Source: Lysinibacillus xylanilyticus (GTDB taxonomy: Bacteria > Bacillota > Bacilli > Bacillales_A > Planococcaceae). Taken from it: DNA of 64,000 nt. The stretch covers positions 248,001 through 312,000 of the forward strand of contig NZ_LFXJ01000010.1 of the NCBI RefSeq assembly GCF_001183605.1. The letters are read 5' to 3'. The notes below the pieces were generated by a model, which searched no databases, was not told where the DNA came from, and saw nothing but the letters and a program-made list of their open reading frames with translations. Positions 35,190 to 44,978 of the stretch are shown in pieces. The number at the start of each line of letters is the position of its first letter. Position 1 is the first letter of the stretch. A program made the translations under genes and the position numbers.

Positions 35190-35590
35190 AGATTACTCCT
35201 ATTAAGATCTGACAAACTAGCAGATGTCATGAGGTGTCCAACGATATATTGACTCTTTGTGGTCACCGCGAGATGCCCTTTAAAGCCAAATCAAAACGTA
35301 TTTTTGCCGTTATTGTTCTTTTTGATGCCCCAACTCGGTTCGACGGGCACTTCTTGCCACAGTGTATCGAGTGGGTCCTTGATTTCTTTTTCATAAGTTG
35401 ACTGATTGGCTTTGATTTCTTCCTGTTCCGTGAGCCAAGCGTCTCGTTCTACTTTTGATTTGCGTCGGCGTTTTTTTTGGTGGTGCAGGCTCTTTTTTCT
35501 CCGAAGGTTTCGCTGCGTCGCATGATTCGAAATGTGTGGCATCTATAGCGAGATGCATTTACCTCATTCAGTATGGTTTAGCTTGGTTGC
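35190..35590 (-). pseudogene. Decayed IS1182-family transposase fragment
   Basis: Read on the minus strand, the frames give MHLAIDATHFESCDAAKP, then KKRRRKSKVERDAWLTEQ, then EPSWGIKKNNNGKNTF and FGFKGHLAVTTKSQYI, in the order I know from IS1182-type transposases. Two lesions are visible. A frameshift lies at a run of eight A (T's 35471-35478), and a TGA at 35291-35293 replaces the Trp expected in NTFW. Both ends of the gene and the IS ends are missing. It lies between legF and the glycosyltransferase, so the island has had transposon traffic. Confidence 0.8.
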
Positions 35591-35743
35591 TACCATTATA
35601 TCGAATTTTGGGAGGTGCTCTTTTTTATTGTTTTTAAACCCTTGATACTAAAGGGTTTAAATTTATGAAATTAATTCAAGTAACTAAATTAGGATACTTA
35701 CATTAATATCTTAAATTTCAGGGAATTGGAGTGGGTAAATTGT

Positions 35744-36898
35744 ATGAAAAAAGTAGTATTAATAAAAGGGCAATCAAATTATAATGTATTACGTTATTGG
35801 ATGGATGCTTTAGCGAAGGGACTTGAGAAGAAGGGGATAGAAACAATTGTTTTAGATGGGAAATATTCAGTTAATGATCAAGTTATTGCATTATTAGGCT
35901 TAGATGTAGATGCTGTAATTTCATTTAACGGTTTGTTTTTAGAAAGTAAAGAGATTATAGAGGAAGTCATTAAAGCTCCTTATATTTATTTACTTATCGA
36001 TCATCCGATTGATCATTTAGGTCGCCTTGAAAATTTACGACCACAAGATATTTTGACTGTGATGGATCGAAATGATGTAAATAATTTAGAGCATTTTGGC
36101 CTAAATATATCCAATATATATATGTTACCTCATGCTGCAATTGAATTGTCAGTGGAACCAGTGGAAAAAACTATTGATATTTTAGTGAGTGGATCTTATT
36201 CAGATATGACAATGTATACAAAGTACATTGAGAGCCAGCCACCTGCTATTTTTGCAATTTGTAAAGAAGTTATAGATAATTGTCTTGAAGATTCAAGAAA
36301 ATACTACATAGATGAATTTTTACAAGCTTTCGCGAAACGGGGAGTATCAATAGATTTACGTCTAAATGATAATCCGGATATCATAAAGTTAGTACGTGAT
36401 ATTGGTAGATATATATATTCTGTGAACCGTTTAAGTGTTGTAACAGCACTTGCGGATGCAGGCTTGCCGATTAGTATTTATGGTAAAGGATGGGAAGATT
36501 CACCTCTTATGAATTATCCCAATGTGATTATTCATAAGTCAGTGAATTATTGGCAAACTCAAGAATTGATGCGACAGGCAAAGGTTGTTATGAGTTTTCA
36601 AGCATTACTTCGTGATGGTACTCATGAGAGAGTTTTTGCCGGGATGGCGGCACGCTCTGTGGTAGTGACAAATGAAACACCTTATTTGAGAGAGCAATTT
36701 ACAGAAAATGAAGAATTATTGTTCTATAACTTTAATGATTTAAGCGCAATGGTGGAGGCTGTTCAGGCAATATTAAAAGATAATGAGAAACGTGAAAAAA
36801 TGTCTGAAGCAGCGTGGCAGGCTATTAAAGGTGCACATACTTTTGAAGAACGAGCACAGTCGATTATTGATATTTTTAATGATGTAGAAGTGCACTAA
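35744..36898 (+). CDS. Glycosyltransferase family protein (GT-B, CgeB-like)
   Basis: A 384-aa cytoplasmic protein that looks like a GT-B-fold glycosyltransferase of the CgeB/DUF3880 type. The C-terminal half has SIYGKGWEDSP, MRQAKVVMSFQALLRDGTHERVFAGMAARSVVVTNETPYL and FNDLSAMVEAVQAIL, the usual nucleotide-sugar-binding arrangement. Start at ATG 35744 with GGAGTGGG upstream. It is separated from legF only by the transposase relic, so it may add a further sugar to the flagellin glycan. Donor and acceptor cannot be read from sequence. Confidence 0.75.
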   Translation: MKKVVLIKGQSNYNVLRYWMDALAKGLEKKGIETIVLDGKYSVNDQVIALLGLDVDAVISFNGLFLESKEIIEEVIKAPYIYLLIDHPIDHLGRLENLRPQDILTVMDRNDVNNLEHFGLNISNIYMLPHAAIELSVEPVEKTIDILVSGSYSDMTMYTKYIESQPPAIFAICKEVIDNCLEDSRKYYIDEFLQAFAKRGVSIDLRLNDNPDIIKLVRDIGRYIYSVNRLSVVTALADAGLPISIYGKGWEDSPLMNYPNVIIHKSVNYWQTQELMRQAKVVMSFQALLRDGTHERVFAGMAARSVVVTNETPYLREQFTENEELLFYNFNDLSAMVEAVQAILKDNEKREKMSEAAWQAIKGAHTFEERAQSIIDIFNDVEVH

Positions 36899-37074
36899 TA
36901 AGGGGAATATGGTTAATGTGCCTGTACTAACTGTATTAGACAAAGTTAAAAGACAATATTTGTATTGGTAAAACGAGGCGTATTTGTATTAGTTTTGGTA
37001 TTGTTATGGTCATCAGCCAATAATTTTACTTATACTTCTACAATCATTGTTTCGGGCTATAATAAAAATATTAT
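36899..37074. other. Non-coding spacer with two doubtful short frames
   Basis: It holds a 20-codon frame at 36909-36971 (after AAGGGG) and a 38-codon frame from TTG 36965 to 37081 coding for a hydrophobic signal-like segment. The latter has no ribosome site and ends inside the terminator. I see no certain gene. Confidence 0.4.
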
Positions 37075-37121
37075 AAGGTGAATTTCCGTCTTGTATAATG
37101 CGGAAATTCATCCTTTTTTTA
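37075..37121 (+). terminator. Terminator of the glycosylation island
   Basis: TGAATTTCCG pairs with CGGAAATTCA (perfect 10 bp, 12-nt loop), extended by AAGG/CCTT, then T7. Confidence 0.9.
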
Positions 37122-37192
37122 TACCTATTGGTTTATAAACTTCTAGTGGATGTAATCATTCCTAATTATTTTAATTAGCTTTATTTTAAAAG

Positions 37193-37219
37193 TGAAATAT
37201 TTCAAAATTTATCCGATAT
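37193..37219 (+). promoter_or_regulatory. Sigma-D promoter of flaG-fliDST
   Basis: TGAA, 15-bp spacer, TCCGATAT, seven of eight in the -10 against GCCGATAT. Confidence 0.68.
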
Positions 37220-37255
37220 TAAACAAAAGTAATTGAAAAGCATAGGAGGTCAGGT

Positions 37256-37639
37256 ATGATGCGTATTGTACCGCAAGGACAATCAGTAGAAGCATTGGCT
37301 GTTTCAAGTAATACTAGAGTGGCAGATACCGAAGATGCAACAAAGCCTACTGAATTTACTCAAGTAGCTCCACAGCCAATAATAGAAAATCAAAAAATAA
37401 ATGAGCAAGAAATAACAAAAGAGAAACTACAACAAGCTGTAGAAACAGTGAATGAATTTTTGCAAATCAATCATAATTCTTCAAAATTTGTACTTCACGA
37501 TGGTTTAGAGCGTTATTTTATACAAGTCGTAGACACTCAAACAGAAGAAATCGTGAAAGAAATACCACCGAAAAAGTTATTAGATGCTTTTTACGAAATG
37601 CAAAAACTTTTAGGTATGATTGTAGACGAAAAAATATAA
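37256..37639 (+). CDS. flaG: FlaG family flagellar protein
   Basis: A 127-aa protein with a disordered N-terminal half and the FlaG domain at about 62-127 (AVETVNEFLQINHNSSKFVLHDGLERYFIQVVDTQTEEIVKEIPP...). FlaG affects filament length in other bacteria. AGGAGG precedes two consecutive ATG codons; either could be used. It leads the flaG-fliD-fliS-fliT operon (B. subtilis yvyC position). Confidence 0.88.
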   Translation: MMRIVPQGQSVEALAVSSNTRVADTEDATKPTEFTQVAPQPIIENQKINEQEITKEKLQQAVETVNEFLQINHNSSKFVLHDGLERYFIQVVDTQTEEIVKEIPPKKLLDAFYEMQKLLGMIVDEKI

Positions 37640-37661
37640 GACTTTTTAGGAGGATTTTAGT

Positions 37662-40025
37662 ATGGTAAACAGAATCGGTGGATTAGCATCGGGAATGGAT
37701 ATTGATGAATTAGTAGCGAAATTAATGAAGGCAGAAAGGTCTCCTCTTATCAAATTACAACAAAAGAAACAAACAACTGAATGGATGCGTGATGCATATA
37801 GGGGTGTCAATACAAAATTAAAAACATTTGATAAATATATTCAGGATAATCTTTTAAATAAAAGTTTTATGACTAAAACAGTTACATCTTCAAACTCAAA
37901 TTATGTTTCAGCAAAGGCAGGTGCAAATGCATCTGGAACATTATCAATTGAGGGTGTTTCTCAATTGGCTTCAGCTGCTCGCGGTCTTGGTAAGCAAATA
38001 AATGCAACAGGGAATACAAAATTAAGCGAACTTGGAATTTCTGATGGAGTAATTGAGTTAAGCTCAATCAAAGCGGATGGTAGTATGGCTGCAAAAGGGA
38101 CTAAAATTGAATTTGATCCAAATAAAACGACTGTATCTGAGTTAGTTGAAAAAATAAATAATAGTAATGCGGGCGTAAGCGCTATATTTGAAAATGGAAC
38201 TCTTTCAATCACAGCAAAAAATACAGGAGACAATAAAAATGGTGCTGAGGTACAAGTTATTTCAGGAGCAGATGTATTTGGAAAACTTGGTTTTGATTCG
38301 TTATTAGGTGCGACTTCAGGAGATTTAGCAAGTGGTGGTACAAACGCAGTATTTCAAGTGAATGGAATTCCAACGGAAAGATCATCTAATACATTTTCTA
38401 TTTCAGGATATACGGTAACATTAAAAGATACATTCAACGCTGCCACTACAATTGAAAATAATTTAACAGCAGCAAAAGAAGAACTCAAAAATGCTCAGTT
38501 AAATAAAGATAAATTACAGGCATTATTAGATACTGCTATTGCTAATTTTGATACTGCTAATGCGGCATATACTAATAGGTATGACCCAGTTTTTAAAAAT
38601 AGTTTGAATGCTACTGAGCAAGAAGCATACAACAAAATCAATAACAACTCTTTCTTCAGTTCACTTACTGATGCAGAGATGTTTGAATTGCAAAGTTTAG
38701 TAGTTGATGAAAATGCGGATGAACAAACTATCAAAGATGCTATTAATGCTAGTTCATCTTTTTCGCCAGATTTGAAATCAAAGCTAATGAGTCTAAGTAA
38801 AGATGATTTATTGTTAGTGGAGACTCTAGATGAGACCCAGTTAACTAATTTTAAAGATGCAGCTCAGAAAGAAACTTCACTGAATACTTATAAATCTTTA
38901 GATAAACAATTCCTAAGTGGCTTATCCGCTACAGATATTACTAGTATCACAGGGTTAGATTTTACAAGTAATGAAACATTAAATGAATCAATTAATAACT
39001 TACAGGACGAAGCTTTAAAAACAAAATTATTAAAGTTAAGTGATACACAGAAGCAATCTTTAAAAAATTTAAGTGAAGAAGACTTGAAAAATTATCAAGA
39101 AGTTGCGACAGTTCAGATTCCTTATGATGAAAAATTAGCTTTAAAAGTTCAAGCAGAAAACAATTTCAAAGCTGGTGAAAATCGTTTGAAACAGGCACAA
39201 GCAACTTTAGATGCAGCTCAAGCTGCTGCAGATGCTGAAGCCAGTAAGCCATCAACGGCACCAAATATTCCTCCAGTAACAATGACATCTTCAACAGATG
39301 TAGATGAGATGATGAACAAAATTAAAGAGTTCGTCACTACATATAACGGTCTTACTAAGGAAATGAACGATCAAACAAAAGAAACAAAATATCGAGATTA
39401 TTTACCTTTAACAGACGAGCAAAAAAAAGAGATGTCCGAAAATGAAATTAAGCTGTGGGAAGAAAAAGCGAAAAGTGGTTTATTACGTAGCGACTCGATT
39501 TTAAGAAGTGGATTGTCTAGTATGCGAGGGTTGATTTACAATTCTAACCCAGCTGTGGGAAATCCAGAATATAATACGTTATTTAAAATTGGGATTACTA
39601 CTTCAAAATCATATAATGACGGCGGTACATTAGAAATTGATGAAGATAAATTACGTAAGGCATTAGAAGATGATCCTGATGCAGTGACAGCGCTATTTAC
39701 AAATAGAGGTAATGAAAAAGATACAGTTGTTGTCGACGGTGTTGAAAAAACTGTGGATACTCGTGGTTTCCTCCAAAAGCTTCAAGGGTCTATGAAATCT
39801 TTCACGCTAGATATTGAGAAAAAAGCTGGTCGTGCTACACAGTCAGCACAAGAGTACACAATCGGTAAAAATCTAGTTGATATGGATAAACGGATTGATA
39901 CGTGGAAAACAAAATTAGAAAATATCGAGGCTCGATATTGGAAGCAATTCAGTGCAATGGAGAAAGCTATTAACAAAGCAAACTCACAGTCAAGTATTTT
40001 TGCACAATTTGGTGGACAGGGATAA
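37662..40025 (+). CDS. fliD: Flagellar filament cap protein FliD with large insertion
   Basis: The cap (HAP2) that folds flagellin at the filament tip. FliD_N at about 1-105 (MVNRIGGLASGMDIDELVAKLMKAERSPL) and FliD_C at about 540-775 (STDVDEMMNKIKEFVTTYNGLTKEMN ... ending NSQSSIFAQFGGQG). At 787 aa it is some 290 longer than B. subtilis FliD (498). The excess lies at residues about 256-540: helical, coiled-coil-like, with repeated L-S-x-x-D/E-L-K pieces (LMSLSKDDLLLVE, LKNLSEEDLKNYQ). This would be the outward-facing part of the cap. AGGAGG precedes the ATG. Confidence 0.93.
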   Translation: MVNRIGGLASGMDIDELVAKLMKAERSPLIKLQQKKQTTEWMRDAYRGVNTKLKTFDKYIQDNLLNKSFMTKTVTSSNSNYVSAKAGANASGTLSIEGVSQLASAARGLGKQINATGNTKLSELGISDGVIELSSIKADGSMAAKGTKIEFDPNKTTVSELVEKINNSNAGVSAIFENGTLSITAKNTGDNKNGAEVQVISGADVFGKLGFDSLLGATSGDLASGGTNAVFQVNGIPTERSSNTFSISGYTVTLKDTFNAATTIENNLTAAKEELKNAQLNKDKLQALLDTAIANFDTANAAYTNRYDPVFKNSLNATEQEAYNKINNNSFFSSLTDAEMFELQSLVVDENADEQTIKDAINASSSFSPDLKSKLMSLSKDDLLLVETLDETQLTNFKDAAQKETSLNTYKSLDKQFLSGLSATDITSITGLDFTSNETLNESINNLQDEALKTKLLKLSDTQKQSLKNLSEEDLKNYQEVATVQIPYDEKLALKVQAENNFKAGENRLKQAQATLDAAQAAADAEASKPSTAPNIPPVTMTSSTDVDEMMNKIKEFVTTYNGLTKEMNDQTKETKYRDYLPLTDEQKKEMSENEIKLWEEKAKSGLLRSDSILRSGLSSMRGLIYNSNPAVGNPEYNTLFKIGITTSKSYNDGGTLEIDEDKLRKALEDDPDAVTALFTNRGNEKDTVVVDGVEKTVDTRGFLQKLQGSMKSFTLDIEKKAGRATQSAQEYTIGKNLVDMDKRIDTWKTKLENIEARYWKQFSAMEKAINKANSQSSIFAQFGGQG

Positions 40026-40075
40026 AGGTTTTAGTATAATTTAGTTAAAAGGTAATAAAAAGGAGTTGTCTTTGA

Positions 40076-40480
40076 TTGGCAGCACAAACATCAGCACATA
40101 ATGCATATAAACAAAATAGTGTAACAACAGCTTCGCCAGGAGAATTAACATTAATGCTGTATAATGGATGCTTAAAGTTTCTGCATAAGGCAAAGTTGGC
40201 GATTCAAGATAAAAATATTCAGGGGAAAAATACCAATCTCCAAAAAGCACAGGCAATCATAAGTGAACTTATGTCTACTCTAAATATGGATATTGAAATA
40301 TCAAAAAATATGATGGCACTCTATGAATATATGAATACTCGATTAGTAGAAGCAAATATTCGGAACGACATTTCCATAATTGAAGAGGTTGAAGGGCTAG
40401 TTACAGAATTCCGTGATACTTGGAAGGAAGTTATTCGTATAAATCGTCAGCAACAATACGGAAACGGAGACAGAATATGA
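40076..40480 (+). CDS. fliS: Flagellin export chaperone FliS
   Basis: Binds the flagellin C-terminus before export; also interacts with FliW in Bacillus. The 134-aa helical protein has AYKQNSVTTASPGELTLMLYNGCLKFL. It starts with TTG behind AAAAGGAG. Its stop codon overlaps the fliT start (ATGA). Confidence 0.93.
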   Translation: MAAQTSAHNAYKQNSVTTASPGELTLMLYNGCLKFLHKAKLAIQDKNIQGKNTNLQKAQAIISELMSTLNMDIEISKNMMALYEYMNTRLVEANIRNDISIIEEVEGLVTEFRDTWKEVIRINRQQQYGNGDRI

Positions 40481-40836
40481 TGGGACCAGTTGAACGATTG
40501 CTCTCAACTTCAGCTAAACTTTACGAGCATTTGTCAACCATACCTAACGGAGATGATCGAGAAGAATTTATTGAAAAGATAGATGCATTACTCGACGAGC
40601 GTGGAGCAATAATCGAAGAGTTAAAACAATCCGGTAAATCTTTAGATGGCCATCAATTAAATAAGCATTTACAAGAGCTAGATCGTGGCATACAGGAACG
40701 GTTACAAAAGGTTATGACTGAAATTAAAACAGATATGAAAACTCTTCAACAGTCTAAAAAAACTGAGCAGCAATATTTAAATCCGTATAGCTCTGTCCGT
40801 GTAATGGATGGTATGTATTACGACGGGAAAAAATAA
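40477..40836 (+). CDS. fliT: Flagellar protein FliT-like
   Basis: A small helical chaperone-like protein (119 aa) in the fliT position, coupled to fliS by ATGA overlap. VERLLSTSAKLYEHLSTIP and a long central coiled coil. B. subtilis FliT-type proteins bind FliD. Identity rests mainly on position and size. Confidence 0.78.
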   Translation: MMGPVERLLSTSAKLYEHLSTIPNGDDREEFIEKIDALLDERGAIIEELKQSGKSLDGHQLNKHLQELDRGIQERLQKVMTEIKTDMKTLQQSKKTEQQYLNPYSSVRVMDGMYYDGKK

Positions 40837-40876
40837 GTTAAAAGATACTTATACTTTTAAGGATCTTATATTCATC

Positions 40877-40914
40877 AAAACCAGGACTCTTTATAAATGA
40901 GTTCCTGGTTTTGT
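40877..40914 (+). terminator. Terminator of flaG-fliDST
   Basis: AAAACCAGGACTC pairs with GAGTTCCTGGTTTT, one bulge. Confidence 0.85.
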
Positions 40915-41181
40915 GTTTGTTTCTAGAATAGTAACACCAGAATTTAGATTAGAGAAGTTCTGTGAGTATATATATTTTACAAATACCGCTATATTTCAGT
41001 AAATAACGACAATTATTGTTGGTGAAGTGTCCTAATTCCTTTTTTGAATTATTTAAGGGCATTAAGTCATGAAATAGGTCTTTATCCTGTATAATATGTT
41101 ACTTATTCCCTCTAGATGTAAAACATGCATCGTGTCATAATCATGCTAAACAGATGTTTAGAATAGTATTGGGGTGGGTAG
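40915..41181. other. Leader of the PilZ gene
   Basis: A TATAAT-like box lies at about 41092 without a good -35. A small CTAAACA/TGTTTAG hairpin is at about 41146-41161, just before the GGGGTGGG ribosome site. Nothing else is evident. Confidence 0.4.
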
Positions 41182-41565
41182 ATGAAATTTAAACGCCAAG
41201 AAGGCTTTCGATTTAAGTTCGATAAGCCTGTTAAAATGACTTTTGCAGTATATGAGGATGGTAGAGTCAATCAAGCGCAAACGGCAATGGCTGACTTGCT
41301 TGATATTAGTCCACGAGGTTTAAAGATGTTTACTGAGGTGGATTTAGGTGTTAATCCACCTCCTCTGGATTTACGTTTTGTTCTAGATACTAGAGAGGTA
41401 CGAGCTTATGGTGAAATAATTTGGAGCCGTCCTTTTGGCAAGGGCAAGCAGTATGGTGTTAATTTCAATGATCAAGAATCGATTGAGGATTTGATTGTCG
41501 AAGAGTTGAAACTGCGCCGAAGAAGAGAAGCTGATGAGGCAAAACTAAATAGCATTAATTCATAA
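41182..41565 (+). CDS. PilZ domain protein (putative c-di-GMP effector)
   Basis: A 127-aa single-domain protein. The D-x-S-x-x-G part of the PilZ c-di-GMP motif is present (DISPRG, residues 36-41) with the following beta strand GLKMFTEVDL. The upstream arginine pair is spaced RQEGFR rather than RxxxR, so binding should be tested. Its place just after the flagellar operon suggests a motility brake similar to YpfA/DgrA (inference). Confidence 0.75.
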   Translation: MKFKRQEGFRFKFDKPVKMTFAVYEDGRVNQAQTAMADLLDISPRGLKMFTEVDLGVNPPPLDLRFVLDTREVRAYGEIIWSRPFGKGKQYGVNFNDQESIEDLIVEELKLRRRREADEAKLNSINS

Positions 41566-41664
41566 AGTGAAACATTCATCAGTAGTTTTATTCATCCCAT
41601 ATCTAACTTCTTTGCTTATACATTATTGTAGGAAAAATTTTTTTTTGAAAAAAAGAATTATTTT

Positions 41665-41692
41665 AGAGGAATTTCGCACACTTGTGTAGAAG
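41665..41692 (+). promoter_or_regulatory. Sigma-H-type promoter of hpf
   Basis: AGAGGAATT (fits RNAGGAWWW), 12-bp spacer, GTAGAAG (RNNGAAT, one mismatch). B. subtilis yvyD is known to be under sigma-H and sigma-B. Confidence 0.62.
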
Positions 41693-41726
41693 TATAAAGT
41701 ATAGCAGTTATAAAGGAGGAGTTTAC

Positions 41727-42278
41727 ATGTTAAACTTTAACATTCGCGGTGAAAATATTGAGGTAACTCCAGCTATTCGAGAGTATGTTGAGAACAAAGT
41801 CGAGAAAGTTGAACGTTATTTTAACGAAGATGTTAACGCCAACGCTAACGTAAATTTAAAGGTTTATAATGACAAGCAAACTAAAGTGGAAGTTACAATT
41901 CCAATGAAGAACTTAACTCTTCGTGCAGAAGAGCGTCATAATGATATGTATGCTGCAATTGACTTAATCGTTGATAAATTAGAACGTCAAATCCGTAAGC
42001 ATAAAACAAAAGTAAACCGTAAATTCCGAGAGCGCGAAGGTACAGGCCTTTATTTTGCTACTTCTCAAGCAGCAGCTGATGCAGTAACAGAGGAAGATGA
42101 ATATTCAATTGTTCGCACAAAGCAATTTGATTTAAAACCGATGGATCAAGAAGAAGCTGTATTACAAATGAATATGCTAGGGCATGATTTCTATATCTTT
42201 ACAGATGCGGAATCAAACGGCACAAATATTGTCTACAAACGCAAAGACGGTAAATATGGCTTAATTGAAACAACTTAA
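41727..42278 (+). CDS. hpf: Ribosome hibernation promoting factor, long form
   Basis: Dimerises 70S ribosomes into inactive 100S in stationary phase. 183 aa: N-terminal S30AE/HPF domain (MLNFNIRGENIEVTPAIREYVENKVEKVERYF) and C-terminal dimerisation domain (about 125-183, EEAVLQMNMLGHDFYIFTD). AAAGGAGG fixes the ATG; the frame is open 15 codons upstream across the promoter. Confidence 0.95.
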   Translation: MLNFNIRGENIEVTPAIREYVENKVEKVERYFNEDVNANANVNLKVYNDKQTKVEVTIPMKNLTLRAEERHNDMYAAIDLIVDKLERQIRKHKTKVNRKFREREGTGLYFATSQAAADAVTEEDEYSIVRTKQFDLKPMDQEEAVLQMNMLGHDFYIFTDAESNGTNIVYKRKDGKYGLIETT

Positions 42279-42294
42279 ACTTTAATATGCATAA

Positions 42295-42325
42295 GGGCTC
42301 TCGCGAAAAGCGGGAGCCTTTTTTA
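42295..42325 (+). terminator. hpf terminator
   Basis: GGCTCTCGC pairs with GCGGGAGCC (one G-T pair), GAAAA loop, then T6. Confidence 0.88.
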
Positions 42326-42354
42326 GGGCTTTCATTTCATGCTAAGGACTCTGT

Positions 42355-42384
42355 TTGCATGAAACTGTTACACAATGGTAAAAT
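42355..42384 (+). promoter_or_regulatory. Putative sigma-A promoter of secA
   Basis: TTGCAT, 18-bp spacer, TAAAAT, 35 bases before secA. Confidence 0.5.
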
Positions 42385-42418
42385 GGAAGTTGAGACTATA
42401 TAGGAAGTGAAAAAATTC

Positions 42419-44932
42419 ATGGTAAACCTATTAAATAAATTATTTGATTTCAATAAACGTGAACTAAAAAAATTAGAAAAAATCGCTGACCAGGTTGAGG
42501 GATTCGCTTCTCAAATGGAACAGCTTTCAGATGATCAATTACAAGCGAAAACAGAAGAGTTTAAAAAACGTTTTGCCGACGGAGAGCATTTAGATTCGAT
42601 TCGTGCGGAAGCTTTTGCCGTTTGTCGAGAAGGGTCAAAGCGTGTGCTAGAGATGTACCCATTCCGTGTACAAATTATGGGTGCTGCTGCATTAGATGAA
42701 GGTAATATTGCGGAAATGAAAACCGGTGAAGGTAAAACGTTAACGGCTACGATGGCTGTTTACTTAAATGCTATTACTGGTAAAGGCGTACATGTTGTGA
42801 CAGTCAATGAATATTTAGCAAGTCGTGATGCTGAAGAAATGGGACATTTGTATAATTTCTTAGGCTTAACGGTTGGTTTAAACTTGAACAGCCTGTCAAA
42901 AGAAGAAAAACGTGCAGCCTATGAAGCTGATATTACGTATAGTACAAACAATGAACTTGGTTTTGACTATTTACGTGATAATATGGTGCTTTATAAAGAA
43001 GAACGTGTACAACGTCCGCTACATTATGCGGTAATCGATGAGGTTGACTCGATTTTAGTTGATGAAGCGCGAACACCATTAATTATTTCGGGTCAGGCTG
43101 GGAAATCAGCGCAGCTTTATAAACAGTCTAATGCGTTTGTTCGTATGTTAAGTGCGGAAACGGATTACACATATGAAGAGTCGACAAAAGGTGTTACGTT
43201 AACAGATGCTGGTGTTGAAAAAGCAGAGAAGGCATTTGGCATTGATAACCTATTTGATTTGACACATGTGCGTTTAAACCATGCGATTAACCAATCGTTA
43301 AAAGCACATGTCAGTATGCATAATGATGTTGATTATGTTGTACAAGAGGGCGAAATCATTATTGTTGACGGCTTTACAGGTCGTTTAATGAAAGGTCGCC
43401 GTTACTCAGATGGACTGCATCAGGCGATCGAAGCTAAAGAGGGCGTAGAGATTCAAAATGAATCGATGACGATGGCGACAATTACGTTCCAAAATTACTT
43501 CCGTATGTATCAAAAGCTTGCAGGTATGACAGGTACAGCGAAAACAGAGGAAGAGGAATTCCGTAATATTTATAATATGAGTGTTGTGGCGATTCCAACG
43601 AATAAACCGATTGCTCGTGATGACCGTCCGGACTTAATTTTTGCTTCGATGGAAGGGAAATATAAAGCGGTGGCGGCAGATATTGCAGAGCGCCATAAAG
43701 CAGGACAACCTGTTCTTGTCGGTACTGTTGCAATTGAAACATCTGAAATTATCTCGAATTTATTGAATAAATATAAAATCCCACATAACGTATTAAACGC
43801 GAAAAACCATGAGCGTGAAGCGGAAATTATTGCGAATGCTGGTACGCAGGGTGCGGTAACAATCGCTACTAACATGGCAGGTCGTGGTACGGACATTAAA
43901 CCTGGAGAAGGTGTAATGGAGCTTGGTGGTTTAGCGGTAATTGGTACGGAGCGACATGAATCTCGTCGTATCGATAATCAGCTGCGTGGTCGTTCTGGTC
44001 GTCAAGGGAACCCAGGGATTACTCAATTCTATCTGTCACTAGAAGATGAATTAATGCGTCGTTTTGGCTCTGATAATATGAAGAACATGATGATGAAATT
44101 AGGGATGGATGATTCCCAGCCATTACAATCTAAAGTTGTTTCAAGAGCAGTAGAATCAGCTCAAAAACGTGTTGAAGGTAATAACTTTGATGCTCGTAAA
44201 CGACTATTACAATACGATGATGTATTACGTCAGCAACGTGAGATTATTTATAAAGAGCGTTATGACGTATTAGAAACAGATAATATGCGTGTTCTTGTTG
44301 AGTCTATGATTCAAGAAACGATCGACAATGTTGTCGCATTGTATACGCAAGGTGAGCAAAAGGATTGGAACTTAAAAGCAATTGATGACTTTGTCGCAGC
44401 AAATCTATTAGATGAAGGCGATCTAAAGGTGGAAGATTTCCAAGGTAAATCCGCAGAAGAGATTAACCAGTTAATTTCTAACGCTGTCCAAGTACGTTAT
44501 GATGAAAAAGAAGAACATCTTACACCAGAGCGTATGCGTGAATTTGAAAAGGTTATCTTACTACGTTCAATTGATACGAAGTGGATTGATCATATTGATG
44601 CGATGGATCAGCTACGTCAAGGTATCCATCTTCGTGCATATGGTCAAAACGACCCGCTTCGTGAGTATCAACAAGAGGGCTTTGCTATGTTTGAGGATAT
44701 GGTCGCTTCCATTCGTGAAGATGTAGCAAAATATGCGATGAAGGCAGAAATCCATAATAATTTAGAGCGTGAGGAAGTTGCAAAAGGTCAAGCTGTTAAT
44801 CCGAAAGAGGATGAAGGAGGTTCAGCTCCGAAAAAGCAACCTGTCCGTAAGGCTGAAAATGTCGGACGTAATGATTTATGTCCATGCGGAAGCGGTAAGA
44901 AATTTAAAAACTGCCATGGTGCAGGTCAATAA
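42419..44932 (+). CDS. secA: Preprotein translocase ATPase SecA (housekeeping)
   Basis: The essential Sec motor, 837 aa. It starts [29 protein letters not shown]; contains [37 protein letters not shown] and RGRSGRQGN; and ends with the zinc-binding tail [14 protein letters not shown]. The ATG at 42419 is preceded by AGGAAG; a GTG at 42407 lies on the ribosome site. Second SecA of the window beside SecA2. Confidence 0.96.
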   Translation: MVNLLNKLFDFNKRELKKLEKIADQVEGFASQMEQLSDDQLQAKTEEFKKRFADGEHLDSIRAEAFAVCREGSKRVLEMYPFRVQIMGAAALDEGNIAEMKTGEGKTLTATMAVYLNAITGKGVHVVTVNEYLASRDAEEMGHLYNFLGLTVGLNLNSLSKEEKRAAYEADITYSTNNELGFDYLRDNMVLYKEERVQRPLHYAVIDEVDSILVDEARTPLIISGQAGKSAQLYKQSNAFVRMLSAETDYTYEESTKGVTLTDAGVEKAEKAFGIDNLFDLTHVRLNHAINQSLKAHVSMHNDVDYVVQEGEIIIVDGFTGRLMKGRRYSDGLHQAIEAKEGVEIQNESMTMATITFQNYFRMYQKLAGMTGTAKTEEEEFRNIYNMSVVAIPTNKPIARDDRPDLIFASMEGKYKAVAADIAERHKAGQPVLVGTVAIETSEIISNLLNKYKIPHNVLNAKNHEREAEIIANAGTQGAVTIATNMAGRGTDIKPGEGVMELGGLAVIGTERHESRRIDNQLRGRSGRQGNPGITQFYLSLEDELMRRFGSDNMKNMMMKLGMDDSQPLQSKVVSRAVESAQKRVEGNNFDARKRLLQYDDVLRQQREIIYKERYDVLETDNMRVLVESMIQETIDNVVALYTQGEQKDWNLKAIDDFVAANLLDEGDLKVEDFQGKSAEEINQLISNAVQVRYDEKEEHLTPERMREFEKVILLRSIDTKWIDHIDAMDQLRQGIHLRAYGQNDPLREYQQEGFAMFEDMVASIREDVAKYAMKAEIHNNLEREEVAKGQAVNPKEDEGGSAPKKQPVRKAENVGRNDLCPCGSGKKFKNCHGAGQ

Positions 44933-44939
44933 TATTCGA

Positions 44940-44978
44940 AAAAGACCATTTTACTATATGTTAAAATGGTCTTTTTTT
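44940..44978 (+). terminator. secA terminator
   Basis: AAAGACCATTTTAC pairs with GTTAAAATGGTCTTT, then T7. Confidence 0.9.

Noticed and set aside
35455..35637. Small + strand gene between legF and the glycosyltransferase
   Set aside because: The minus strand of this stretch reads as a transposase relic, and the + strand frame has no ribosome site.
36965..37081. 38-codon membrane peptide gene (TTG start)
   Set aside because: No ribosome site, and its end lies inside the island terminator. Hydrophobic AT-rich frames arise easily by chance.
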